Shown here piece after piece: positions 1 to 5,780 of a stretch of DNA of 13,518 nucleotides. Source of the DNA: Chersky-840 sp036511675. Its GTDB lineage: Bacteria > Actinomycetota > Acidimicrobiia > Acidimicrobiales > UBA8190. The DNA lies in contig DATCBU010000130.1 of NCBI GenBank assembly GCA_036511675.1, positions 1 to 13,518 of the forward strand. Reading direction: 5' to 3'. The position numbers and the translations under genes were made by a program. Position 1 is the stretch's first letter, and each line of letters opens with the position of its first letter. The notes below the pieces were generated by a model. That model did not search any database. It had not been told where the DNA came from and saw nothing but the letters and a program-made list of their open reading frames with translations.

Positions 1-212
1 CCTGGGAGAAGTAACGCTGCTCGTGCAGACCGAACGGATCGGATTGCCACCCGTGGAGATCCGCCATGATCAGCAAAACGTTAGCGTCAGAACCGGGAAC
101 CGGTCGACACCGATTTCACATGTCGTTCGCGGCGACGTCACCTCCGGATCACTCCAGGACGATATCGTCCGGCATCCGACGAGGACTGCGGCTCGAAAGG
201 ACACGCATCCCC
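1..212. other. Upstream non-coding region
   Basis: No gene is supported here. Frames open across it have mixed third-position bases and no recognisable protein. It holds the probable promoter of the gene starting at 213, with a 14-bp palindrome at 157-170. The left edge may carry the end of an upstream transcription unit, but nothing identifiable is visible. Confidence 0.5.
157..170. promoter_or_regulatory. Perfect 14-bp palindrome overlapping a -10-like hexamer
   Basis: GGACGATATCGTCC is its own reverse complement. Its right half contains TATCGT (163-168), which fits the actinobacterial -10 pattern TAnnnT, so transcription could begin near 175 and leave a leader of about 38 bases before the ATG at 213. 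A dimeric repressor could bind here, but that is inference. No convincing -35 element is seen. Confidence 0.4.
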
Positions 213-821
213 ATGCGCACCCCTGCGAGAAGGACGGTAGTGCCTACGGCGATCGCCGCCGCCGTCGCGGCATGTGCCCTCATCGGCATGGTCTCCGATG
301 TTGCCTGGGCGGGCACCAGCGTGACCATCCCGCCTGGCGATCCACACGACCAGCAGACGATCACGGTCACAGGAACGGGTTTCCCCGACCACGTGAAAGA
401 CCCCACCGGAATGCAGATCCTGGAATGCTCCGACCCGGGCGGAACCACCGCCAACCTGCCGTCGACCAACCTGTTCTGTGATGGCTCAACCATCAATCCA
501 AGTCAGATCAACACCACAGCACAAGGTTCATTTACGGCCAAGTACACGGTCTATACGCTCAACAGCACCCACTCATCCAATATCACGTGCGACAAGACGC
601 ACTATTGCGTCTTGTGGGTGGGGGTGGACTACAACCAAGACTTCTACGGACCCCACGCGTTCTCGACCCCATTCGAGGTGGGGGGCGCCCCCTCTGGATC
701 GGGCTCGAGCTCTTCCTCGACCATCTGGATTCCGGTTGTCGCCGTCGTCGTGGTGGGCGGTGTGCTGGTGGTCGCCCGCAGCCGGCGACGTCCACTGACC
801 CGATCCTCGTCGACCAGCTGA
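213..821 (+). CDS. Neocarzinostatin-like secreted protein with C-terminal membrane anchor
   Basis: This 202-residue protein has an arginine-containing N terminus, a hydrophobic signal segment (about residues 9-33) and a likely cleavage after Ala-Trp-Ala at 31-33. The exported part (34-158) looks like a single Ig-like beta sandwich of the neocarzinostatin type: an early TVTGTGF strand, four cysteines (72, 89, 126, 132) that would pair as two disulfides, and a final strand near FEVGG. A Gly/Ser-rich linker (159-170), a hydrophobic helix (171-188) and an Arg-rich tail (190-193) would anchor it in the membrane with the domain outside. There is no LPxTG motif. I chose ATG 213 because the frame upstream has poor codon bias and a signal peptide starts here; a weak GAAAGG lies 12 bases upstream. 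True neocarzinostatins carry enediyne chromophores, but no enediyne gene is nearby, so the ligand is unknown. The family call rests on pattern recognition only. Confidence 0.72.
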   Translation: MRTPARRTVVPTAIAAAVAACALIGMVSDVAWAGTSVTIPPGDPHDQQTITVTGTGFPDHVKDPTGMQILECSDPGGTTANLPSTNLFCDGSTINPSQINTTAQGSFTAKYTVYTLNSTHSSNITCDKTHYCVLWVGVDYNQDFYGPHAFSTPFEVGGAPSGSGSSSSSTIWIPVVAVVVVGGVLVVARSRRRPLTRSSSTS

Positions 822-849
822 CCGCCCTTCCCTGAACTTTGCCCGCCCC

Positions 850-1563
850 CTACGGGGTAGCCAGCGAGGAGAAGGGGACGGCACCTGAGGGTGCCCGGAG
901 CCGAAATCGTTCACCCCATTTGGTGAAGACCCCGACCTCGGTCACGGTCGTGTTCTTGCCCGTGGCTTGGGCATCGATGCCCACAGGCACGTTCGGAGGC
1001 GAGGTCGCGACCCAGAACGTTGCTTCGCCCTGGCCGGGCGAGCTTCGGAGATCGCCACGGACCCCCACGACCTGCTGGCCGGCCACGGTCCCGGGCGAGG
1101 ACTCGATCAGTGGTGATACGGGGCTGAGCTGTGCCAGCAGGGTGCTGAGCGTCACCCCTTGGACGACGGTTTGATAGAGCGAGTCGGTCGGTCGCAACGA
1201 GATCCACGTGCCCGCATATCGCGACGCGGGGCCAGATGCCCATCCGATGATGTTCTGCAATCCACCGGCGTTTCCCCGCAGGAACGCAGTGGTGCCCACC
1301 ATTTCGACGACCGTCTCATCCGAGCCGACGACGGTGGACTGGGCTCCGATCGTCGTTCCGGCGTCACCGGTCACCATCTGGCTCTGGCCACCGTTCGTCG
1401 TCCGAAGGACGTAGTGCACCCCTGCGAACTTCACCGCCGTCCGCAGGGATTGGCTCAGGATCGAATCGGGGTCCTTCCCCTGGAGTGAGTTCGCCCGCGT
1501 GCTGGCGCACGCCGATACCGAGACAGTGATGGCGCCGAGGAGCACCACAATCTTTCGGCGCAC
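850..1563 (-). CDS. Exported lipoprotein, LppX/LprG/LolA-like fold
   Basis: From the GTG at 1563 the protein has 237 residues. It opens with a textbook lipoprotein signal: MRRK, a hydrophobic stretch, and the lipobox Val-Ser-Ala-Cys ending at Cys19, which would be lipidated. The body alternates short beta strands with a helical part. The pattern of a G-Q-S stretch, a 'V..VG.TAFLRG' strand, a 'GTWISL' strand and a late 'VPVGIDAQ' strand resembles the LppX/LprAFG and LolA half-barrel lipoproteins, which bind lipids or glycolipids between membrane and outer envelope. The substrate here is unknown. A longer frame reaches a GTG at 1614, but the 1563 start is better: TACCAT lies exactly 7 bases upstream, the leaderless arrangement seen at five other genes here, and the signal peptide then has normal length. 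It converges on the neocarzinostatin-like gene with 28 bases between stops. Confidence 0.7.
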   Translation of the reverse strand: MRRKIVVLLGAITVSVSACASTRANSLQGKDPDSILSQSLRTAVKFAGVHYVLRTTNGGQSQMVTGDAGTTIGAQSTVVGSDETVVEMVGTTAFLRGNAGGLQNIIGWASGPASRYAGTWISLRPTDSLYQTVVQGVTLSTLLAQLSPVSPLIESSPGTVAGQQVVGVRGDLRSSPGQGEATFWVATSPPNVPVGIDAQATGKNTTVTEVGVFTKWGERFRLRAPSGAVPFSSLATP

Positions 1564-1570
1564 GATCGGG

Positions 1571-1576
1571 ATGGTA
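1571..1576 (-). promoter_or_regulatory. -10 hexamer TACCAT of leaderless lipoprotein gene
   Basis: Read on the minus strand, TACCAT is followed by 7 bases and then GTG at 1563. There is no Shine-Dalgarno sequence, so the transcript probably starts at or next to the start codon. This supports the shorter lipoprotein start. Confidence 0.5.
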
Positions 1577-1727
1577 CTGCACCACACGCGATCGTTTGTG
1601 TGTCGCGTCGCCACGGGAATGCCAATGCATTGTCAGGTCGCGTTCACCGAACAGTCGCCTTCAATTCACTTGATCCGATGGTCGACATGGGTGAGGCTGC
1701 GACTGCATCTGCCCCCAGTAACTGCCG

Positions 1728-1880
1728 TCTCCTCTGGACCGTCAGGGCATGGAGCGCCGGGGCCGGTGCCTGCAGAGGAGAGCGCACCAGACCCCACGTC
1801 TTCGGGAGGGGTCTGGGCGCGCGGCAACGTGGACGGACCCAGACGTTGCCTCGAGGCCCACCATGGTGCACGCTCTCCTC
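1728..1880. ncRNA. Candidate structured RNA with three-way junction and alternative pairing
   Basis: An outer helix pairs 1775-1789 (GAGGAGAGCGCACCA) with 1864-1869 plus 1872-1880, giving 15 Watson-Crick pairs with a 2-base bulge at 1870-1871. It encloses hairpin A (1787-1795 with 1808-1816, 9 pairs; three bases shared with the outer helix) and hairpin B (1823-1830 with 1843-1850, 8 pairs). A competing helix pairs 1728-1736 (TCTCCTCTG) with 1773-1781, so the purine-rich strand has two exclusive partners, as in riboswitches and attenuators. On the plus strand the hairpin A loop contains C-UUCG-G (1800-1805), a very stable tetraloop, which favours plus-strand transcription as a leader of the propeller gene. 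I match it to no known RNA class. It could instead be a DNA-level protein-binding or cruciform site. Confidence 0.4.
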
Positions 1881-2031
1881 CTGAGGCGCAGCCGGGATGA
1901 AAGTCGTGGGGCGCGGTGTGCCGCACAGCGAGCAGGCACCAAATCTTGCGCTCTGTGAGGAAATGACCGACTTGAGTGGAATGTCACCGGTTGTTGGCAC
2001 GGACGTCGCCAATTGTTCATCTCCGGCGTCG

Positions 2032-2062
2032 CCTGCCATTGGCTCAAGGGCGCAGTGGCAGG
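2032..2062 (+). promoter_or_regulatory. Stem-loop just upstream of the propeller gene start
   Basis: CCTGCCATT (2032-2040) pairs with AGTGGCAGG (2054-2062), nine pairs including one U-G, around a 13-base loop. The right arm includes the only Shine-Dalgarno-like AGG before the ATG at 2077, so folding could limit ribosome access. This is inferred from the sequence alone. Confidence 0.35.
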
Positions 2063-2076
2063 ACAACATCGAAGAT

Positions 2077-3429
2077 ATGGACCACGTCGCGGGGCCGAGG
2101 GAGTCCGCGCCCTTGCGGGGCCGGGCCTCGCCGCGCCGTGTGAGCCTCTCCACACGAACCCCGGGGCCGGCGCGCTACGACCTCGGACGGCTCTGGCGGG
2201 GAGGTCTCGCGCTGTGTGTGGCCATGGTGGGGGCGCTGGTCGTGATGCCGAGCGCGGCCGAGGCCGCCTTTCCCGGCGCCAACGGCCTGATCGTGTTCTC
2301 GGGCAATGGTGTGTCATACGGAAGGTTTTGTGGCGGCCATCACCCCCAGGACCAACTGTTCGAATTGCCCGTCGAAGGATCTGCGCCGTTCCAACTGACG
2401 TGCACATCGGGACGAGACGAACACCCCTTCGTGTCGGCGGACGGGACCCAGGTGGTGTTCTCGAACATCGGCGCCGACGGTGTCTCACAGTTGTTTACCC
2501 TGTCCCTCTCGTCGACTGGGCATCGGAGGTTCACACAACCCACGCCCGTCTCCACTGCACCGCAGACGAGCGACGACTCTGCGTCGTGGTCCCCAGCCGG
2601 CGACGGCACAATTGTCTTCCAGCGGACGTCCCCGGGCACACCCACCCAGCTCTACGTGGAGAACGTGGCCGACCCCGCTGCGGCGAGCCCCGTGTTCTCC
2701 ACCCCGACCGGGTCCAGCGACACCGAGCCGGTCTTCGATCCCTCCGATCCCGCCGTGATCGCCTTCGTCCGGCCCGTGGGCGGTCACTCCCACATCTTCA
2801 CCTACGACACCGCCACGCTGGTGCTCACCGACCTTTCCGCCCAGGGTGACGGCGGCGGATCCGGCGACGATTCCAAGCCGGACTTCGCACCCCTCGGCGC
2901 GGGAGGGCGAATCGTCTTCGAGTCCGACCGGAGCTGCGGACACGAACAGCTGTTCACGATGACGGTGCAAGGCGCGGACCAGACCCCCGTGTTCCCAACT
3001 ACGAGCCACCAGACCCCCAACGGTCCCGAGGCATGCTCGGCCGGGGGGGATGATCCCGTGTACTCGCCTGAGGGGGACCAACTGGCCTTCGATCGGCCGG
3101 GGTATTTCTCTGAGAGCCATTTCTCCAAGAACCCAGAGTCGGGCGACGGGAACTCCGGGAACGGCAACGGGGAGCGGGGCGCTTCGACCGCGCTGTCGTT
3201 CGTCTCGGTCGACGCCTCCGGTGCCGCGACCGGAGGGGTCACTGGCTTCAAGCGCCACGACACCACCGGGGACCAACCCAGCTGGGGATCGGCGGCCGCC
3301 CCCCCGGCGCAGACCCCCGAGGCCCCACTGCCGATCGTCCTCCCCGTGCTGGGCGCAGCGGTCGCCGGCGGCGCGCTCATGCTCCGACGACGGCGTGGCG
3401 CGCCCCGAGGGCTGTCCACGCCGGGGTGA
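2077..3429 (+). CDS. TolB-like (PD40/WD40-like) beta-propeller protein, secreted and C-terminally anchored
   Basis: The protein has 450 residues from ATG 2077. A long basic N terminus leads to a hydrophobic segment (about 43-60) and a signal cleavage site after Ala-Glu-Ala (61-63). The mature end AFPGANG is typical of secreted actinobacterial TolB-like propellers. About six blades follow, each with a PD40-like phrase such as HPFVSADGTQVVFSN (116-130), SASWSPAGDGTIVF (168-181), PVFDPSDPAVIAF (218-230), PDFAPLGAGGRIVF (268-281), PVYSPEGDQLAFDR (327-340) and QPSW (400-403). A Pro-rich linker, a hydrophobic helix (about 418-435) and an RRRR tail would anchor it. It probably binds envelope polymers or proteins; no catalytic residues are evident. 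Open frame extends upstream to ATG 1897, but codon bias there is non-coding and would bury the signal peptide. GTG 2140 is another possible start. Confidence 0.72.
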   Translation: MDHVAGPRESAPLRGRASPRRVSLSTRTPGPARYDLGRLWRGGLALCVAMVGALVVMPSAAEAAFPGANGLIVFSGNGVSYGRFCGGHHPQDQLFELPVEGSAPFQLTCTSGRDEHPFVSADGTQVVFSNIGADGVSQLFTLSLSSTGHRRFTQPTPVSTAPQTSDDSASWSPAGDGTIVFQRTSPGTPTQLYVENVADPAAASPVFSTPTGSSDTEPVFDPSDPAVIAFVRPVGGHSHIFTYDTATLVLTDLSAQGDGGGSGDDSKPDFAPLGAGGRIVFESDRSCGHEQLFTMTVQGADQTPVFPTTSHQTPNGPEACSAGGDDPVYSPEGDQLAFDRPGYFSESHFSKNPESGDGNSGNGNGERGASTALSFVSVDASGAATGGVTGFKRHDTTGDQPSWGSAAAPPAQTPEAPLPIVLPVLGAAVAGGALMLRRRRGAPRGLSTPG

Positions 3430-3435
3430 GACCGA

Positions 3436-3451
3436 CGGTCACCGGTGACCG
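3436..3451. promoter_or_regulatory. Perfect 16-bp palindrome in a promoter region
   Basis: CGGTCACCGGTGACCG is perfectly self-complementary. It begins 7 bases after the propeller gene stop, and its right end lies where the -35 region of the TAGCCT promoter (3472) would be. It may be an operator for the phosphatase-like gene, or part of a terminator of the gene before. The two cannot be told apart from sequence. Confidence 0.4.
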
Positions 3452-3453
3452 GC

Positions 3454-3471
3454 ATGGCCGAGCGCGGCCAT
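3454..3471 (+). terminator. 7-bp stem-loop abutting the next promoter
   Basis: ATGGCCG (3454-3460) pairs with CGGCCAT (3465-3471) around the tetraloop AGCG. There is no T tract. It could end the propeller transcript, yet it stops exactly at the base before the TAGCCT hexamer, so it could also be a regulatory site in the -35/-10 spacer. Confidence 0.35.
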
Positions 3472-3477
3472 TAGCCT
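3472..3477 (+). promoter_or_regulatory. -10 hexamer TAGCCT, leaderless start
   Basis: TAGCCT is followed by 7 bases and then GTG 3485, with no Shine-Dalgarno sequence. The same hexamer precedes the starts at 6713 and 7597. Confidence 0.6.
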
Positions 3478-3484
3478 CTCGCCC

Positions 3485-4246
3485 GTGACCGACGCCATGG
3501 CGCACCCGCAACGCAAGCTCACGTTGTCGGGCTGTGTGAACTTCCGCGACCTCGGCGGCTACCCCGTTGCCGACGGGCGCAGCATCCGCTGGCGCCAGCT
3601 CTTCCGGGCCGACGGTCTAACCCGGCTCGACGAGGAGGACTGTGCCCAATTGGCTGCGCTGGGGCTGACAACGGTCATCGATCTGCGCACCAACGGCGAG
3701 GTCGAGCAACGCGGTCGGTTTCCCGAGGACGCCTTCGAGGTCGAGTACCACCATCTCCCGCTCACCGATGTGTTGCCACCGACCGAGGACCTCAGTCGAT
3801 ACGACGAGCCGGCGTTCGTGACGACAAGATACCAGCAGTTGTTCTCCGAGGGGTCGAGCTCGCTCACCAAGGCCGTGCAGATCCTCGCCGAGCCCGGCGC
3901 GCTTCCGGCGGTGTTCCACTGCAGCGCCGGCAAGGACCGTACCGGCGTTCTGGCCGCTCTGGTGCTCGGCTTTCTCGGTGTGCCACGCCACGTCATCGTC
4001 GAGGATTACGCCTTGAGCGCCGAGGCGATGGTCGCGCTCCTCGAGCGGCTGAAGCAGGAGTACGCCGAGTCGGTGGCAGAAGTCGAACGCTACGCCCCGG
4101 CGGTCATCTCGGTTTCCCCCGAGACGATGGCGGCGTTCCTCGACGCCCTCGAAACCGAGCACGGGACGTTCGACGATCTTGCTCGTGCCCTCGGAGTCAC
4201 CGAGGCCGTCAACCGATTGCGCGCCACCCTGCTCGAGAGCCCGTAG
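3485..4246 (+). CDS. Protein-tyrosine-phosphatase-like protein (Y_phosphatase3 type)
   Basis: This 253-residue cytoplasmic protein fits the bacterial tyrosine/dual-specificity phosphatase group related to MptpB and to lipid phosphatases. It has the family opening NFRDLGGY (19-26), a DLRT strand (67-70) and the phosphate-binding loop HCSAGKDRTG (145-154), in which Cys146 is the nucleophile and Arg152 binds phosphate (the C-x5-R signature). A C-terminal helical part (about 175-250) completes the fold. Such enzymes remove phosphate from phosphotyrosine or phosphoinositides; the substrate here is unknown. No signal peptide is seen, whereas mycobacterial MptpB acts outside the cell. The GTG start is fixed by the TAGCCT promoter 7 bases upstream. 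The gene stands alone and converges on the DUF4177-like gene, with 22 bases between them. Confidence 0.88.
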   Translation: MTDAMAHPQRKLTLSGCVNFRDLGGYPVADGRSIRWRQLFRADGLTRLDEEDCAQLAALGLTTVIDLRTNGEVEQRGRFPEDAFEVEYHHLPLTDVLPPTEDLSRYDEPAFVTTRYQQLFSEGSSSLTKAVQILAEPGALPAVFHCSAGKDRTGVLAALVLGFLGVPRHVIVEDYALSAEAMVALLERLKQEYAESVAEVERYAPAVISVSPETMAAFLDALETEHGTFDDLARALGVTEAVNRLRATLLESP

Positions 4247-4268
4247 TCGTTAGGAGCCGGAGGTCTGT

Positions 4269-4469
4269 TCAGTCCGCCAGTCGCCGGAACACGAGCAGGT
4301 CCGAACCGTCACGTTCGGTCACCGCGTTCACGAGCTCCCACCCGTTCTCCGATCGGGCCCGCAACACCTCGTCGACTTTGCCTTCGTGGCGTGCGTCGTC
4401 GGGTCCCGATGCTCCCGGCAACAGTGTCACCCCATACCGCCACGGCCCCACGGCGCAGACCCTATACAA
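4269..4469 (-). CDS. Small DUF4177-like protein
   Basis: This 66-residue protein has the small DUF4177 layout: an N-terminal strand (YRVCAVG), a middle helix (about 30-41), and the diagnostic NGWELVNAV (41-49) followed by a closing strand DLLVFRRL. The function of the family is unknown. The only usable start is TTG at 4469: no ATG or GTG lies between it and the in-frame stop at 4494-4496, and a GGGGCG sequence sits about 5 bases upstream. A start further in, at a GTG, would lose the first strand. It follows the osmC-like gene on the same strand after 126 bases containing a hairpin, so co-transcription with dedA and osmC is possible but unproven. Confidence 0.65.
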   Translation of the reverse strand: MYRVCAVGPWRYGVTLLPGASGPDDARHEGKVDEVLRARSENGWELVNAVTERDGSDLLVFRRLAD

Positions 4470-4587
4470 CTCGACGCCCCGGGGCCCAAGGCGTCATCGG
4501 GGCCGACGACGGGCTGCCCGTCGCCGTGTCTCCTCCCCCTTCTCAGGTGAACGCCGAGCAACAAGAAGGTAAACGCCTCGCGAACTC

Positions 4588-4607
4588 CAGGCACATCAGG
4601 GTGCCTG
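4588..4607 (-). terminator. Stem-loop across the osmC-like stop codon
   Basis: CAGGCAC (4588-4594) pairs with GTGCCTG (4601-4607), seven pairs and a 6-base loop. The loop region contains the stop codon of the osmC-like gene. No T tract follows on the minus strand, so termination would be weak or factor-dependent. It may also reduce read-through into the DUF4177-like gene. Confidence 0.3.
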
Positions 4608-5030
4608 AAGTGACCACCGACCCGACATGACCTCGAGGGAGGTGTCGATGCGCACGACGGGGGCGATGGTGGCGAGCACCGGGCAGTTCTTCTCGGCCAG
4701 CTCGAGGGCACGGCGAGCCGCCACGATGTCCACGTCTCCTCCCACCTCGAAACGCAGCCCCAGGTGCACGAAACGCCACGGCGACGAGGCTTCCTGCTCC
4801 GAGCTCACCGTCACCTCCAGGCTGCGAAGATCCTGGCGCTTCTTTCGGAGCACCTCGACCACGTCGTAGGAGAGGCAGGCCGCCAGCGACAGGGGGAGGA
4901 GATCAGAAGGCTTCATCCCGTCGACGGCCTCGTCACCGCTGATCACCACGCGGTGACCCCACGAGTCCTCACCGTCGAACGAGACGCCGCCGCGCCACAC
5001 GAGGCGCTGGGCGGTCACGCCGCCGGGCAT
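4596..5030 (-). CDS. OsmC/Ohr-family protein
   Basis: This 144-residue protein matches the OsmC superfamily, whose members are thiol peroxidases that reduce organic hydroperoxides. It has the characteristic segment GMKPSDLLPLSLAACLSYDVV-type run, with the first redox cysteine at 52. The second conserved cysteine is 116, in EKNCPVLATI. Spacing and the 'NCP' context fit the YhfA/OsmC-like branch rather than classical Ohr. No export signal is present. Its ATG overlaps the last base of the dedA stop (TGATG), so the two are almost certainly translated from one message. The pairing suggests a role in membrane or lipid peroxide stress, though that is inference. Confidence 0.88.
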   Translation of the reverse strand: MPGGVTAQRLVWRGGVSFDGEDSWGHRVVISGDEAVDGMKPSDLLPLSLAACLSYDVVEVLRKKRQDLRSLEVTVSSEQEASSPWRFVHLGLRFEVGGDVDIVAARRALELAEKNCPVLATIAPVVRIDTSLEVMSGRWSLQAP

Positions 5031-5683
5031 CAGCCGTGGTCGGCGGGCAGCTTCGGGGTGTCGGTCCGGCCGGCCAAGGCGGCCTGCTCGGCGCGCATGG
5101 CCCGAAAGCGGTGGACGATGGTGAGCGCCAACGCCACGACGACAAGTGCGGCCACGGCGTACGAGACGTCACCGAAGGCCTTGACCATGGAGTGGTAGCT
5201 GCCGCCGAGGGCGTAGCCGATCCCGGCCAGGACACCGACCCAGACCGTGACCCCGACAGCGGTGAACACGCCGAAGGCGAGGACGGGCATCTCGGCCACG
5301 CCCGCAGGGAACGAGATGAAGGTGCGCACCACGGGCACCACGCGGCCGATGAGGACGGCCGACGGGCCGCGGCGCGCGAACCACGCCTCGGCGCGATCGA
5401 GGTCCTTGTGGGTCAGCAGCAGATACTTCCCGAACCGGTCGACGAAAGCGCGACCTCCGGTGCGGCCCACGGTGTAGGCGATGAACGAGCCCACCAGCTC
5501 CCCCGCCACGCCGATCACGATGACCAGGACCAGATTCAGCTTGTGGTGGGGGTCCACGGCCCCACTGGCCAGCGCACCGGCGAGACCCAGGGTCAACTCG
5601 GAGGGGATGGGGATGCACCCCGCCTCGAGCACCGTGAACAGGAAGACGGCCAGATAGCCATAGGACGAAATGAAGTGCTGCAC
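5030..5683 (-). CDS. DedA-family (VTT domain) membrane protein
   Basis: This 217-residue integral membrane protein belongs to the DedA/SNARE-associated family. Members are thought to flip or carry lipids, including undecaprenyl phosphate or phosphatidylethanolamine, in a proton-dependent way. Visible marks are the re-entrant segment with Glu20 and PIPSE (25-29), hydrophobic segments at about 50-72, 125-160 and 174-191, the GRTGG turn (73-77), and the FARRGPSAVLIGRVVPVVR block (102-120) with conserved arginines 114 and 120. The cytoplasmic tail is short and basic. GTG 5683 is chosen because it gives the usual family N terminus. A TAAACA hexamer lies 6 bases upstream, an imperfect leaderless promoter. 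The osmC-like gene overlaps its stop by one base. Confidence 0.9.
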   Translation of the reverse strand: MQHFISSYGYLAVFLFTVLEAGCIPIPSELTLGLAGALASGAVDPHHKLNLVLVIVIGVAGELVGSFIAYTVGRTGGRAFVDRFGKYLLLTHKDLDRAEAWFARRGPSAVLIGRVVPVVRTFISFPAGVAEMPVLAFGVFTAVGVTVWVGVLAGIGYALGGSYHSMVKAFGDVSYAVAALVVVALALTIVHRFRAMRAEQAALAGRTDTPKLPADHG

Positions 5684-5767
5684 ACGACATGTTTAGTCGG
5701 CCTCGGCGGCCTAGTCCCCCCGCCCCGGAACCTCCCCGGGGGGAACGGCGCACGGGTCGGTGCCCGG

Positions 5768-5773
5768 TATCGT
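5768..5773 (+). promoter_or_regulatory. -10 hexamer TATCGT, leaderless start
   Basis: TATCGT is followed by 7 bases and then ATG 5781, with no Shine-Dalgarno sequence. It lies in the 97-base divergent gap between the dedA-like and hydrolase genes. Confidence 0.55.
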
Positions 5774-5780
5774 CGCCCCG

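Larger units (their letters stand above)
1564..2076. other. Long divergent intergenic region with many inverted repeats
   Basis: About 510 bases separate the divergent lipoprotein and propeller genes. Open frames continue here, but third-position GC falls: in the frame 1897-2076 about one third of codons end in A or T, far more than in the real genes. Their translations match nothing I recognise. The stretch instead holds a nested stem system (1728-1880), small stems around 1994-2012, and a 9-bp stem at 2032-2062 just before the next gene. Apart from TACCAT at 1571-1576 I find no clear promoter. Confidence 0.55.

Noticed and set aside
910..927. Inverted repeat TTCACC / GGTGAA around a 6-base loop.
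   Set aside because: It lies inside the lipoprotein coding region and is short enough to arise by chance.
1742..1864. A 40-codon minus-strand frame with GAGGAG ten bases before its ATG, within the stem system.
   Set aside because: The translation is Arg-rich and matches nothing known; its Shine-Dalgarno-like sequence and start are arms of the inverted repeats, which explain them better. It remains a possible leader peptide, but I cannot support it as a gene.
1897..2076. In-frame upstream extension of the propeller gene to ATG 1897.
   Set aside because: About a third of its codons end in A or T, unlike the gene itself, and the extension would place more than 100 residues before the signal peptide.
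5734..5743. C-run/G-run palindrome in the dedA-hydrolase gap.
   Set aside because: Low complexity in GC-rich DNA, without a loop able to form a hairpin.
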